34,502 nt of DNA from Nitrospirota bacterium (GTDB lineage Bacteria > Nitrospirota > Thermodesulfovibrionia > Thermodesulfovibrionales > UBA6898), in assembly GCA_021814065.1 (NCBI GenBank), contig JAKAIZ010000007.1:1-34502 (forward strand). Direction: 5' to 3'. This document shows positions 16,395 to 24,341 of the stretch, in pieces. The translations under genes and the position numbers were made by a program. The notes beneath the pieces were generated by a model. That model did no database searches. It was given only the letters and a program-made list of their open reading frames with translations, and was not told the origin of the DNA. Each line of letters starts with the position of its first letter. Within the stretch, counting starts at the first letter, position 1.

Positions 16395-17735
16395 CTATGT
16401 TCTCGTCTTAAGGAAGGCCGGGATCGCATTGGCCTCACGCGGACCCACCGTGATCTTCCATCCCGGTAATTTGTCTTCTATCGACCCGCTCAATATCGCG
16501 ACATATCCCGGGATAATCAACTCCTTCTGTGCTATCTCTTTTTCGACGCCGCTTTCAGTGATGAATTGCGCGATCTTCGACGCAGTAAACTTGCCGGCCG
16601 CCCATGCGGTAAGGACCGAAAGCCCCTCGCAGTCCATGACAGCAAGCCTGCTTGCGACCTTGCTGTTTTCTATCTCACCCGATACGATGAAGTAGGTGAG
16701 CGAGAAGTTGGTCGTAATGAAGAGCGGAGATTCCGCTTTCGGTTCTCCTATGTTGTAAACCTTCTGCTCCACCTGCATCGGCACCTGCGGATCGGTGTAG
16801 ATGTTCTGTCGCAGGGTGAAGAGGGCAAGATTTTTCCACTTCTCGATGCTGCTCAGCACGATGATCGATGCATATTTCGCAACACCTATGGCCGCCACGA
16901 GCGCCTCATGAAGGCCGTCTTCCCTCTGCATGAAATTGACGATGGGATATCCGAGCGGCTTGAAATTTTTCTTGATTGCCGCCCGCCGGATCAGCGTGTT
17001 ATGCTCGATAATCTCCTTCGCCTTTCTCGCACCTGAATCAATTACCATGTCCTCCACACCGAGGGACTTCACCTTTTCGGTCAGCGCCGCGAGTTCGTCA
17101 AGCCCGTCGGCAGCTATCCCGACGATCGCCTTATTCGCCTTTGCGACGGCTGCCATCGCTTCAGCGTTCGAGGAGTCCACGCCGTAGATGATCGGTCTTT
17201 TGCCGGTGAAAGATTTTGCCGCAGCCTCCGCCGCCCCCGCATCCTTCGTGCTGATGATGACCGGCACTCCCGCTGCCTTTGAAGCGATCACCTTGGCTGC
17301 CGCTTCCAGTTTGCCCGCATCGCCGGAGGCATTCGACAATACGATCGCATCGATCCTCAGTTTCTGTCCGACCCGGTCTATTTCAGATTGCATTACCCGC
17401 TCCGCGATCGCCGCCATCTCAGTCTCCGGGAGGGTATCCTTTATCTCGACGGCAAAGGCGCAGGGGTTCACAAATTTCTTGTCATGTCTGAAGAGGACTG
17501 TTTCTTCTCCCATCTTTACCGCCTTGTCGCCGGACCCGAAGGTGATGGGTCTGACAGGAGGCGCCGAAGCCTCTCCCAGGATCTTTTTAGCCTCTTCGGA
17601 CACATCCGGACAGGAGTCAAGCGTAGCCTGGCGCTGCGCGAGTTTCATCGCAAAGGCCAAACAGGTCGGATGTCCGCATTTTTTGCAGTTCGTCTTCGGT
17701 AACAGTTTGAATATTTCAACGCCCGATAAAGCCAT
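16395..17735 (-). CDS. acsC: corrinoid iron-sulfur protein, large subunit
   Basis: 446-aa gamma subunit of the CFeSP methyl carrier between AcsE and AcsB. The N-terminal [4Fe-4S] motif is present (CKKCGHPTC, then a fourth cysteine in DSCPDV). A TIM-barrel middle follows with the repeated AlaGlu-rich strands and LSNASGD. The C-terminal corrinoid-binding part contains the MDCEGLSVLTAWAAGKF segment. The length is normal for AcsC. GGAGGT lies upstream of the ATG. It is separated from acsD by a 93-bp spacer made of inverted heptamer repeats and from acsB by 120 bp. Confidence 0.95.
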   Translation of the reverse strand: MALSGVEIFKLLPKTNCKKCGHPTCLAFAMKLAQRQATLDSCPDVSEEAKKILGEASAPPVRPITFGSGDKAVKMGEETVLFRHDKKFVNPCAFAVEIKDTLPETEMAAIAERVMQSEIDRVGQKLRIDAIVLSNASGDAGKLEAAAKVIASKAAGVPVIISTKDAGAAEAAAKSFTGKRPIIYGVDSSNAEAMAAVAKANKAIVGIAADGLDELAALTEKVKSLGVEDMVIDSGARKAKEIIEHNTLIRRAAIKKNFKPLGYPIVNFMQREDGLHEALVAAIGVAKYASIIVLSSIEKWKNLALFTLRQNIYTDPQVPMQVEQKVYNIGEPKAESPLFITTNFSLTYFIVSGEIENSKVASRLAVMDCEGLSVLTAWAAGKFTASKIAQFITESGVEKEIAQKELIIPGYVAILSGSIEDKLPGWKITVGPREANAIPAFLKTRT

Positions 17736-17758
17736 ATCAAAACCTCCGGTCTTAAAGA

Positions 17759-17826
17759 GTTAAAGGCAAAAAGTCAAAGGTAAAATGCAAAAACCGGGAA
17801 AGCGGCTTTTCACCTTTCACTTTTCA
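17759..17826. repeat. heptamer inverted-repeat spacer between acsD and acsC
   Basis: Five 7-bp units of the pattern G-[TC]-N-AAA-N (17759-17793) are followed by a short GC-rich centre and three units CTTTTCA, CCTTTCA, CTTTTCA (17806-17826). The two halves pair: 17770-17788 against 17805-17823 matches at 16 of 19 positions. The transcript between acsD and acsC would therefore fold into a long A/U-rich hairpin. The same heptamer family is found within ileS at 2216-2243. Confidence 0.7.
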
Positions 17827-17828
17827 CG

Positions 17829-18770
17829 TTATATGAGTTCCTCTATCGTTTTCTGCACTTCCGCCACAGCCTTCGGATGCCTCATGATCAGAAATTCTGC
17901 GCCTGCTACAAGCAGTCCTACTGCGGTCACCGCCTCCCACGCGATCCCCCGTTCTTCAAGAGAACCCCAGTGGGGAAGATCGGACTCAGGGGCCTGCGTC
18001 TCCTTCACCTTCCAGACATACATTCCGATATCGCCGAGCATCGGCGGCTGCATGGTCGTGTCGTTCTGTGTCAACGCCGCAAGCCGTATCCTCTCCATCA
18101 CCGAGTACGTATATTCAAGTCCGTATCCCAGCGCAGAGCACATCGGATCTGTAATCAGCCTCTCTTTTTCGAAGCCCATCTGGGTGATAAGGATGTTGAG
18201 CTGTTTCGAGAGGTTGATGTCAAGCTCCGACATGGCGATCAGCTTATGGTTATTCGCCATTGCCGCGGCAGCAATCGTCTTGTAATTCGCCTCCTGGGCC
18301 TTGCCGATGACGCAGTTTCCGCCTTTGGCCGCCCCTGATGCCGCCACGAGCACAGGGGAATCCTTCTCGGCATGGTTGCTGCCGAGGATTATCAGGGGGA
18401 CTTTGATCGCCGCCAGGACGTCTTTGACTGTCTTCGCGGCATCCTCCGGAGAACGGTTTTCCCTGTCCGGATGGGTACCGACCAATCTCAGCGCAATAGC
18501 CGCAGCCTTCAGCTCGTCCTGACAGTACTTCGCCCACGTTACGGGGTCCCCGGAAACCGATTCGAACGGCTTCCTGACATTTTCCGGCCAGTCCGACGGC
18601 GGAACGTCCTGGATCTCAAACGCGATAACCGGTTTGTTCGGGGTTGCGCCCTCGAAAGAATGGAAGGGAAGGACATTCTCCCCTCCGAAGGTTACCGGGC
18701 CGTCTCCCGTGCCGATAGCCACGGAATATACCTTTCCCGAATACGTTTCCTTCGTTGGTGTAAAAGCCAT
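17829..18770 (-). CDS. acsD: corrinoid iron-sulfur protein, small subunit
   Basis: 313-aa delta subunit of the CFeSP, a TIM-barrel protein that with AcsC holds the corrinoid during methyl transfer. Family landmarks are TFGGENVLPFHSFEG near residue 30, the IALRLVGTHP strand, ILGSNHAEKDSPVL, ISELDINL-like text (AMSELDINLSKQLNILI) and ITDPMCSALGYGLEYTYSVM. The length is normal. GGAGGT precedes the ATG. It lies between acsE (118-bp spacer with a hairpin) and acsC. Confidence 0.95.
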   Translation of the reverse strand: MAFTPTKETYSGKVYSVAIGTGDGPVTFGGENVLPFHSFEGATPNKPVIAFEIQDVPPSDWPENVRKPFESVSGDPVTWAKYCQDELKAAAIALRLVGTHPDRENRSPEDAAKTVKDVLAAIKVPLIILGSNHAEKDSPVLVAASGAAKGGNCVIGKAQEANYKTIAAAAMANNHKLIAMSELDINLSKQLNILITQMGFEKERLITDPMCSALGYGLEYTYSVMERIRLAALTQNDTTMQPPMLGDIGMYVWKVKETQAPESDLPHWGSLEERGIAWEAVTAVGLLVAGAEFLIMRHPKAVAEVQKTIEELI

Positions 18771-18795
18771 TTAAAACCTCCAGTTATAAGGTTGA

Positions 18796-18841
18796 GGTTA
18801 AGATCCAGGTTGAGAACATCCGATCAATCCTGGTCTTAACC
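18796..18841. repeat. hairpin spacer between acsE and acsD
   Basis: GGTTAAGATCCAGG (18796-18809) pairs with CCTGGTCTTAACC (18829-18841), giving a 13-bp stem with one bulged base and a 19-nt loop. The surrounding spacer consists of period-6 units (AGGTTG, AGGTTA on one side; CCTAAG, CCTTAA, CCTTTA on the other). On the transcribed strand no U-tract follows, so this is not a standard terminator. Confidence 0.65.
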
Positions 18842-18888
18842 CGTTCTTTTTGCATTTCTCTACCTAAGCCTTAACCTTTACCTGTTTT

Positions 18889-19746
18889 TTACATTTCGAG
18901 ATACGAATGCGCATAAAGCGTGTTCCCCATAATCACATCAATCGTCTTTTTTATTTCAGTCATTTTGGCGGCGTCATCAATCGTTTTCCCGGCAAGGACA
19001 TCGTCAAACAGTTTCTTCTCTTTCATCGCCTCCGCCATTTCATGGGCGTCCGCAATGGCGGAAGTCAATCCGGCGTTCATAAGCATCAGGAAATAGTATT
19101 TATTCAAAATCGGTCTTATGTGTTTGGGGCACCCGTTGGAAATATTGCTCAGGCCGACAACGGTTTTCATCGCGGGGTCGTTCATTTCCTGAAACATCTT
19201 TACTGCCTCAATAACCTTCCTCGCGTGGTCCTGAGAAGTCGCAATCTGAAGTACCAGCGGATCAAGATACAAATCCTCCAGAGGCACGCCATATTCCATT
19301 GCCCTCGCCATGATATCCGCCGCTATTGCGGCCCTTTCCCCGGCATCGGCAGGCAGTCCGCCTTTCCCGACAGTCAGCCCGATAACCTGTGAATTATATT
19401 TTGCCCCGAGTTCGAGGATCGGAAACCTCTCAGGGTCATTGGATGTCGAATTGATCAACGGCCTGCCCCATTGATTATTGTGGACCTTTAAGCCTGCCTC
19501 TATCGCCTTCGCATTGGTTGTGTCAAGACATACCGGCAAGGGTACGACTTCCTGAATGGCGGTCACCATCCACTGCATCAAATCCTCTCCCCCGTCCTCA
19601 GCCGGGCCGATATTGGCGTCAATTATTCCGGAGCCTTCCTTCCACTGCCTGGTCGCAATTTCCTGGATCGGACCTTTGTCCTTCTTCAGCATCGCTTCTC
19701 TCACACGTTTTGCTATGATGCTCAACTTTTCGCCTATTATCAGCAT
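18889..19746 (-). CDS. acsE: methyltetrahydrofolate:corrinoid iron-sulfur protein methyltransferase
   Basis: 285-aa pterin-binding-fold TIM barrel that moves the methyl group from methyl-tetrahydrofolate to the CFeSP. Landmarks are the N-terminal MLIIGEKLS, the DANIGP strand end near residue 45, PLPVCLDTTNAKAIEAGLK (the pterin-binding Asp-Thr-Thr/Asn), PLINSTSND and VGLSNISNGCP. The length is slightly above the ~262 aa of the acetogen enzyme. AAGGAG precedes the ATG at a long but acceptable spacing. It is the first recognisable gene of the acs train; no metF, folD or fhs follows it here, so the folate-linked methyl branch must be encoded elsewhere. Confidence 0.94.
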   Translation of the reverse strand: MLIIGEKLSIIAKRVREAMLKKDKGPIQEIATRQWKEGSGIIDANIGPAEDGGEDLMQWMVTAIQEVVPLPVCLDTTNAKAIEAGLKVHNNQWGRPLINSTSNDPERFPILELGAKYNSQVIGLTVGKGGLPADAGERAAIAADIMARAMEYGVPLEDLYLDPLVLQIATSQDHARKVIEAVKMFQEMNDPAMKTVVGLSNISNGCPKHIRPILNKYYFLMLMNAGLTSAIADAHEMAEAMKEKKLFDDVLAGKTIDDAAKMTEIKKTIDVIMGNTLYAHSYLEM

Positions 19747-19958
19747 TCCGGGGAACTCCTTTCCTTTCTATTCGATAACGTTCTCTCTGATTCCATGAAT
19801 CCCTGCATAATGTCAAAATAACGTCGACCGTCCGGCATCATGTAAGCGTTATTTATGAAATTATAAGGCATTGCATCCTGCATCATACCCAGCTTCGCGA
19901 TATTGCCCGTCATTACCTGCGTTCGACAAGTCAAGTTAGGAAAAATAACATATTTCAT
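19740..19958 (-). CDS. uncertain small orf leading the acs operon
   Basis: A 72-codon frame starting 63 bp after the terminator of the cytochrome gene and overlapping the first bases of acsE by 7 nt. I do not recognise the product. It is unusually rich in methionine (nine Met including the start) and has no transmembrane or cofactor motif. No Shine-Dalgarno precedes its ATG; the region upstream is A/T-rich. It may be a real small protein translated before acsE or only the untranslated leader of the operon that happens to be open. Confidence 0.3.
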   Translation of the reverse strand: MKYVIFPNLTCRTQVMTGNIAKLGMMQDAMPYNFINNAYMMPDGRRYFDIMQGFMESERTLSNRKERSSPEC

Positions 19959-20021
19959 CTTTTAAATAAAGGGGTTCAGTGATTGTATTAATTTATAAAG
20001 TCATAAGTGATAAAAAAAACT

Positions 20022-20053
20022 CAAAAAAAGGCGAAGGAGCCAGCCCCTTCGCC
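20022..20053 (-). terminator. Rho-independent terminator after the cytochrome fragment
   Basis: GGCGAAGG (20030-20037) and CCTTCGCC (20046-20053) form a perfect 8-bp stem with an 8-nt loop, followed on the minus strand by seven Ts (20023-20029). It separates the truncated cytochrome gene from the acs operon, which must then start from its own promoter in the A/T-rich segment 19960-20020. I could not assign clear -35/-10 boxes there. Confidence 0.9.
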
Positions 20054-20078
20054 GTCATGAGATATAACGAAGCTTCTG

Positions 20079-20735
20079 CTATTCCTGCTTTTCACCGTAA
20101 CGTTTTTCATAGAACTTCTGGATCTTCTCGATCTGTTCCTTGCTCATGCCCTTGATGTACCATTCGTGTCTGACATCGGACTCGAGATACTTCTTTTCGA
20201 TCTCCTTGTAGAGGTCCGGACCCGCAACGCGCTTCACCTCCGGCAAGAACTCGCCATAGAAGTTCTTCGCAACGTCGTAAATCCCGTGCCACCATGCGTA
20301 GTCCGGGCCGGACATTGCAGCGCCGTGGCGCGCCCTTCTCCCCTCATGATGCCATAGCTCCCAGTATATCCAGTCGAGTTTGTCATCGAAGTCCGCTTTC
20401 GTGAGCAAGCCCTTGTCGATGAGCTCCTTCCTGATTTCTCCGGCCGGCTTTGCGAATTTGGAGTCGTAGAGATCAACGAGGTTATCGAACTGCTTGTAGA
20501 AGCCGCCTATAAAAGGCGAGGAATGACAATTTTTACAGACATCCTTCATGGCCTCGCGCCTTTTCTCCCAGTTGTCGAGTTTCTTCGATACCGGTGGCCT
20601 GAGCGTCCAGCTGATTCTCATGCCCACGTCGTGGGTAGCAGGCTGGTCAGGCGTTGCGCCCATATGACAGGTAGCGCAGGTAGGGGCAGCGCATACTGTC
20701 CCGCCGCAGTATCCGTTATCAAATAAGATATCCAT
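20079..20735 (-). pseudogene. 5'-truncated octaheme Hao-like cytochrome c
   Basis: The 218 codons correspond to the C-terminal part of octaheme cytochromes of the hydroxylamine oxidoreductase (Hao) family. Two heme-binding motifs remain (CATCH at 20-24, CKNCH at 67-71). The distinctive segments HDVGMRISWTLRPPVSKK, ELWHHEGRRARHGAAMSGPD and YAWWHGIYDVAKNFY also remain. Full-length family members have about 500 residues, eight hemes and a signal peptide; here the frame opens in the middle of the protein. An in-frame TGA lies about 25 nt before the ATG, and no heme motif or signal sequence is visible in the 286 bp upstream. Without an export signal a c-type cytochrome could not be matured. The frame is otherwise intact and keeps its terminator, so the truncation may be recent. 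Confidence 0.8.
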
Positions 20736-21021
20736 TGCGAGCGCTAAATCATATGACCCATATCATAATGTCGGTTTTAGCTTCGGCTGTTTCCCATGGC
20801 CTTACTCTTCCTTATACTTCACAGTGTAGCAATAATTCCGGGCAAATCAATCCGCATCGATGCATCGCAGTTGTTTATTGAAAGATGCAAGAGCAAGTTC
20901 CTGTTGCTGTCATTCCGGCTACAGCCACAGCGGACCTATGCCTGTGGGTCATGCAACGTGAATACTGCGTGTATTCGGTAGGACATAGCCTGCGGCTATA
21001 TTAGGCAAATATGAAGTAAGA
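20736..21021. other. intergenic region with three consecutive small hairpins
   Basis: No gene is seen. Three short perfect inverted repeats follow one another: CCACAG/CTGTGG (20925-20930, 20942-20947), AATAC/GTATT (20961-20965, 20971-20975) and ATAGCC/GGCTAT (20985-20990, 20994-20999). They lie directly downstream of xerD on its coding strand and may act in transcript end formation, though no T-tract is present. Confidence 0.45.
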
Positions 21022-21894
21022 TCAGGCCCTTGGATGGTGTTTCTTAAATACTTTTTTGATCCTGTCGGTAGTTACTTTCGTGTAGACCTGAGTAGTCGAG
21101 ATATCCGAGTGCCCGAGCATCTTCTGGACAGATCTCAAATCCGCGCCTCCCTCAAGGAGGTGGGTCGCGAAACAATGGCGTATGGTATGGGGAGAAAGCG
21201 CAATACCCAGACCCCTTCCCAGCGCCTTGATAGTCTGCCAGAACCTCTGTCTGGTCATGCGTCCGCCCATTCGCGTCACGAAGAGATATGGCGACTGCCT
21301 CTTTCTGAGTATCGCCGGTCTTTCTTCATCGAAATATAGCCTTACCTTGCGGATGGCCCTCGCATTTACCGGCACCACCCTTTCCTTGGAGCCTTTTCCG
21401 AGGACCCTTATGAAGCCCGCATCAAAATGGATGTCCCCGATTTTTATCGATACCAGTTCACTGACCCTGAGTCCGGATGAGTAGAGAAGTTCCAGCATCG
21501 CGGAATCCCTCAGCCCGGTTTTACCCCCGGTCTGCGCGTCTAGAAGGACCGATACGTCCGACGTGCTGAGGGCCTTTGGGAGCCTCTCCCATTTCTTAGG
21601 CGTCTGCAGATTCTCCGAAGGATCGTGGTCGACGATATTTTCGATGCGCATAAATTTGCAGAAAGCTTTTATCGAAGAGATATATCTGCACACGCTTGCC
21701 GCAGAATAACCGCTGCCGCGGAGCGACTCGATGAAATCGATGATATCAGGAGTGGCGGCAGAGTCAGGACTGATGCCCTTCTCAGCGAGAAAGGCAGAAA
21801 ATTTTCTCAGGTCGGTGCGATAAGAACTTACGGTATTATTCGAAAGCCCCTTTTCTACCGTAAGATATGTGAAAAAAGTCTCAAGCAACTCCAC
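21022..21894 (-). CDS. xerD: tyrosine recombinase XerC/XerD
   Basis: 290-aa tyrosine recombinase that resolves chromosome dimers at dif. The N-terminal SAM-like core-binding domain covers residues 1-90. The catalytic domain carries the full set: R143 (SGLRVSEL), K167 (LGKGSKER), H236 and R239 (HTIRH), H262 (LGHSDISTT) and the nucleophile Y271 (VYT). The length and the compact C-terminus match XerD more than phage integrases. It overlaps the upstream exonuclease gene by 14 nt. No dif-like site or mobile element boundary was evident next to it, so it is most likely the housekeeping recombinase; the choice between XerC and XerD is not certain. Confidence 0.9.
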   Translation of the reverse strand: MELLETFFTYLTVEKGLSNNTVSSYRTDLRKFSAFLAEKGISPDSAATPDIIDFIESLRGSGYSAASVCRYISSIKAFCKFMRIENIVDHDPSENLQTPKKWERLPKALSTSDVSVLLDAQTGGKTGLRDSAMLELLYSSGLRVSELVSIKIGDIHFDAGFIRVLGKGSKERVVPVNARAIRKVRLYFDEERPAILRKRQSPYLFVTRMGGRMTRQRFWQTIKALGRGLGIALSPHTIRHCFATHLLEGGADLRSVQKMLGHSDISTTQVYTKVTTDRIKKVFKKHHPRA

Positions 21895-22663
21895 AGGACA
21901 GATATTCCTCTATCCCCGTCGACCGCCTCAACCTATCATAAAAAACAGACGCGATATGCATGAGGTTGACCGTGTCTTCTCTGTTATAACGCACAAGCGT
22001 GTCCAGGGCCTCCCGCGAACCCCTGCTGCCGTATTCCCACAACTTCACGGCGTCATACCCATCCAGACCCTGCACGGATTCATCTCTTATGATGCCGAGT
22101 TCATGTTCCAGCTTTTTCAGACCGCCTTTAATACCAAGCCTCTTGGCCGCGAAGCAGAGGTCGAAGTGCGGGATATCGATCTTCACCTCGCCGAAAGATC
22201 TTAAGAGGAAGGGGACATCAAATGCCGCTCCATAAAAGGTAATCAGGCACTTATATCTCGACAACTCTCTCTTCAGGGTTTCCCCGGAAAGGTTCTCGCC
22301 CCTTACCAGGCAGGTGTAATCGAGACCGTCATAGAGACCGACCACAGTGACCACGCCCCCGCGGTCCGGCTGATATCCGTTCGTCTCGATGTCGAGGCAG
22401 ACCGCCCCCTCCCTGAAGAAATCGAAGAGACGCCAGTGCTCCCTCCGCCGTATCCGGCGGGAAAAATAGACTGCGTTGGCCGCGTCAAGCTCTGCACGGT
22501 CATGGAAGAGACTCTCATCGAAAAACCGCTTCCGTTCCGGTGCGAATCCAAGAGGCGCCTTGGCGCCGAGGAAGTCTTCCCATGTGAGAATGCCCTCACG
22601 CCAGAGCCGCCGCTCGAGTTTTTCGCCTATACCGTCAAGGCTGCAGAAGGTATTTTTGATCAT
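21881..22663 (-). CDS. YprB-like RNase H-fold 3'-5' exonuclease domain protein
   Basis: 260 aa. The first ~30 residues (LDGIGEKLERRLWREGI) resemble a helix-hairpin-helix DNA-binding element. From residue 86 an RNase H-like DEDD exonuclease fold begins: D91 and E93 in CLDIETNG, D149 in ITFYGAAFDVPFL, and D230 in RYNREDTVNL. This corresponds to the ribonuclease H-like domain family of B. subtilis YprB (RNase_H_2). A role in nucleic acid trimming or repair is likely; the substrate is unknown. Its 3' end overlaps the start of xerD by 14 nt, which suggests co-expression. No good Shine-Dalgarno precedes the ATG. Confidence 0.82.
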   Translation of the reverse strand: MIKNTFCSLDGIGEKLERRLWREGILTWEDFLGAKAPLGFAPERKRFFDESLFHDRAELDAANAVYFSRRIRRREHWRLFDFFREGAVCLDIETNGYQPDRGGVVTVVGLYDGLDYTCLVRGENLSGETLKRELSRYKCLITFYGAAFDVPFLLRSFGEVKIDIPHFDLCFAAKRLGIKGGLKKLEHELGIIRDESVQGLDGYDAVKLWEYGSRGSREALDTLVRYNREDTVNLMHIASVFYDRLRRSTGIEEYLSCGVA

Positions 22664-22835
22664 TCGCTTTATTTGGGAAAGGGTACGCTACGTATCACTG
22701 CGACATAGCCGTCCGGTTCAACCATAAGTATTATACAGAAGGCCTGCGACATATTACTACACGACAAGAAAATATAACGATGCCACCAAGACGATGGCAT
22801 GACAGGCGCAGCGGCGGCAAGTACAGGAGCCGCGA

Positions 22836-22865
22836 TTGCCTGTTGCCTCACTACCTTGATATACT
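22836..22865 (+). promoter_or_regulatory. promoter of the flavoprotein gene
   Basis: TTGCCT (22836-22841) and TATACT (22860-22865, five of six consensus bases) are 18 nt apart, placing the transcription start near 22872, about 24 nt before the ATG. Confidence 0.5.
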
Positions 22866-22895
22866 CTTATACACTAACAATTCGCGGGAGGCAGG

Positions 22896-24341
22896 ATGCC
22901 CACATACGACTTCGACATCGGGATCCTTGGGGGCGGGGCCGCGGGTCTTACCGTGGCGGCAGGCGCGGCCCAACTCGGGGCAAGGACCCTCCTCATCGAA
23001 AAGGAAAAAGAGCTGGGAGGGGACTGCCTCCATTTCGGCTGCATCCCGAGCAAGACACTCATCAGGACCGCCAACGTCCGACATATGATGAAGAGCGCGG
23101 GCCGGTTCGGACTGCCCGACGTGGACATCCCTCCGGTGGACTTCGGGGCGGTCAGAGAGAGGCTGCAGTCGGTCATAAGCGCAATCCAAAAACACGACTC
23201 GGCAGAGAGATTCTGCAAACTCGGAGCAAGGGTCGAATTCGGCTATGCCTTCTTTAAAGACGAACATGCGGTGCTGCTGAAAGGAAAGACGTATTCCGCA
23301 AAAAACTGGGTGATCGCGACCGGTTCCTCACCTTCGGTACCCCCGATAGCAGGGCTCGATGAGACGCCTTTTCTAACCAACAGGGAGATTTTTTCCCTGG
23401 ACAGTCTGCCGGAATCCATGATCATCATAGGCGGCGGTTCGATAGGGATCGAGATGGCCCAGGCGTTCGCCCGTCTCGGAACGAGCGTCTTCGTTGTACA
23501 GCGCGGCGGCCAGATACTCAGCCGGGAAGATGCGGACATCGCAGAAGAGATTGCCGCCATGTTGACGCGGGAAGGGGTCGTATTCCATCTGAATTCATCC
23601 ATCGTGCGCGCAAGAAACCTGGGGCACGAAAGGGAAGTCGTGATAAAGAAAGGCGAAGAGACGATCAGCCTTACGGCAAAGGTCGTGCTCATCGCTACCG
23701 GCAGGCAGGCAAACCTCACCTGTCTCGGCCTTGAGGAGATCGGGGTTCAATTCGACCGCAGAGGACTGAAACTCGACAAAAGGCTGAGGACAAACCACGC
23801 GCACATCTATGCCGCCGGCGACGTGACCGGCGAATATCAATTCACTCACGCTGCCGGCTACGAAGGGGGGATCGTCCTGAACAATGCCATCTTCCGCATC
23901 CCCCGGCGGACAGATTACACTTTTTTCCCCTGGTGCACCTATACGGACCCCGAACTTGCCGCGATCGGAATGAACGAGAAAGCCGCCCTTAATGCCGGTA
24001 TAGAGTATAAGGTCTATACTGAGGAATTCGGCGAAAACGACAGGAGTCTTGCCGAGGGCGAGCGCCGCGGGAAGATCAAGATGCTGCTCGGCGCAAAGGA
24101 AAACCTTCTTGGAATACAGATCCTCGGTCCCCACGCAGGAGAGTTGATAGCAGAATGGGTGGCGGTCATGAACGCAGGGATGAGACTTTCCTCACTCGCA
24201 TCTTCCGTCCATCCGTATCCCACGCTCGCGGAGATCAATAAAAAGGTGGTGGGCGACTTCTTTGCGAAAAAGATATTCTCGGACCGCGTGAGAAAAGGGC
24301 TGAAATTCCTCTTCAGCCTGAAAGGGAGGGCCTGCGGCTGA
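22896..24341 (+). CDS. dihydrolipoamide dehydrogenase-like pyridine nucleotide-disulfide oxidoreductase
   Basis: 481-aa flavoprotein. FAD-binding motif GGGAAGLT is at residues 11-18, the redox-active disulfide in GGDCLHFGCIPSK (C44/C49), the NAD(P)-binding GGGSIGIEMAQ near 178, and the second FAD contact in YAAGDVTG. The C-terminal dimerisation motif reads HPYPTLAEINKK. Lipoamide dehydrogenases have HxHPTxxE there, so the catalytic base histidine is replaced by tyrosine. This favours the MerA-like/uncharacterised branch over a genuine E3 enzyme, and no 2-oxoacid dehydrogenase or glycine cleavage genes are nearby. The start is set by GGGAGG five bases upstream. The substrate disulfide or metal is not predictable. 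Confidence 0.85.
   Translation: MPTYDFDIGILGGGAAGLTVAAGAAQLGARTLLIEKEKELGGDCLHFGCIPSKTLIRTANVRHMMKSAGRFGLPDVDIPPVDFGAVRERLQSVISAIQKHDSAERFCKLGARVEFGYAFFKDEHAVLLKGKTYSAKNWVIATGSSPSVPPIAGLDETPFLTNREIFSLDSLPESMIIIGGGSIGIEMAQAFARLGTSVFVVQRGGQILSREDADIAEEIAAMLTREGVVFHLNSSIVRARNLGHEREVVIKKGEETISLTAKVVLIATGRQANLTCLGLEEIGVQFDRRGLKLDKRLRTNHAHIYAAGDVTGEYQFTHAAGYEGGIVLNNAIFRIPRRTDYTFFPWCTYTDPELAAIGMNEKAALNAGIEYKVYTEEFGENDRSLAEGERRGKIKMLLGAKENLLGIQILGPHAGELIAEWVAVMNAGMRLSSLASSVHPYPTLAEINKKVVGDFFAKKIFSDRVRKGLKFLFSLKGRACG

Noticed and set aside
22669-22851. 60-codon minus-strand frame upstream of the exonuclease gene
   Set aside because: It overlaps the flavoprotein promoter region, has a low-complexity Ala/Pro start and no ribosome binding site; not supported as a gene.
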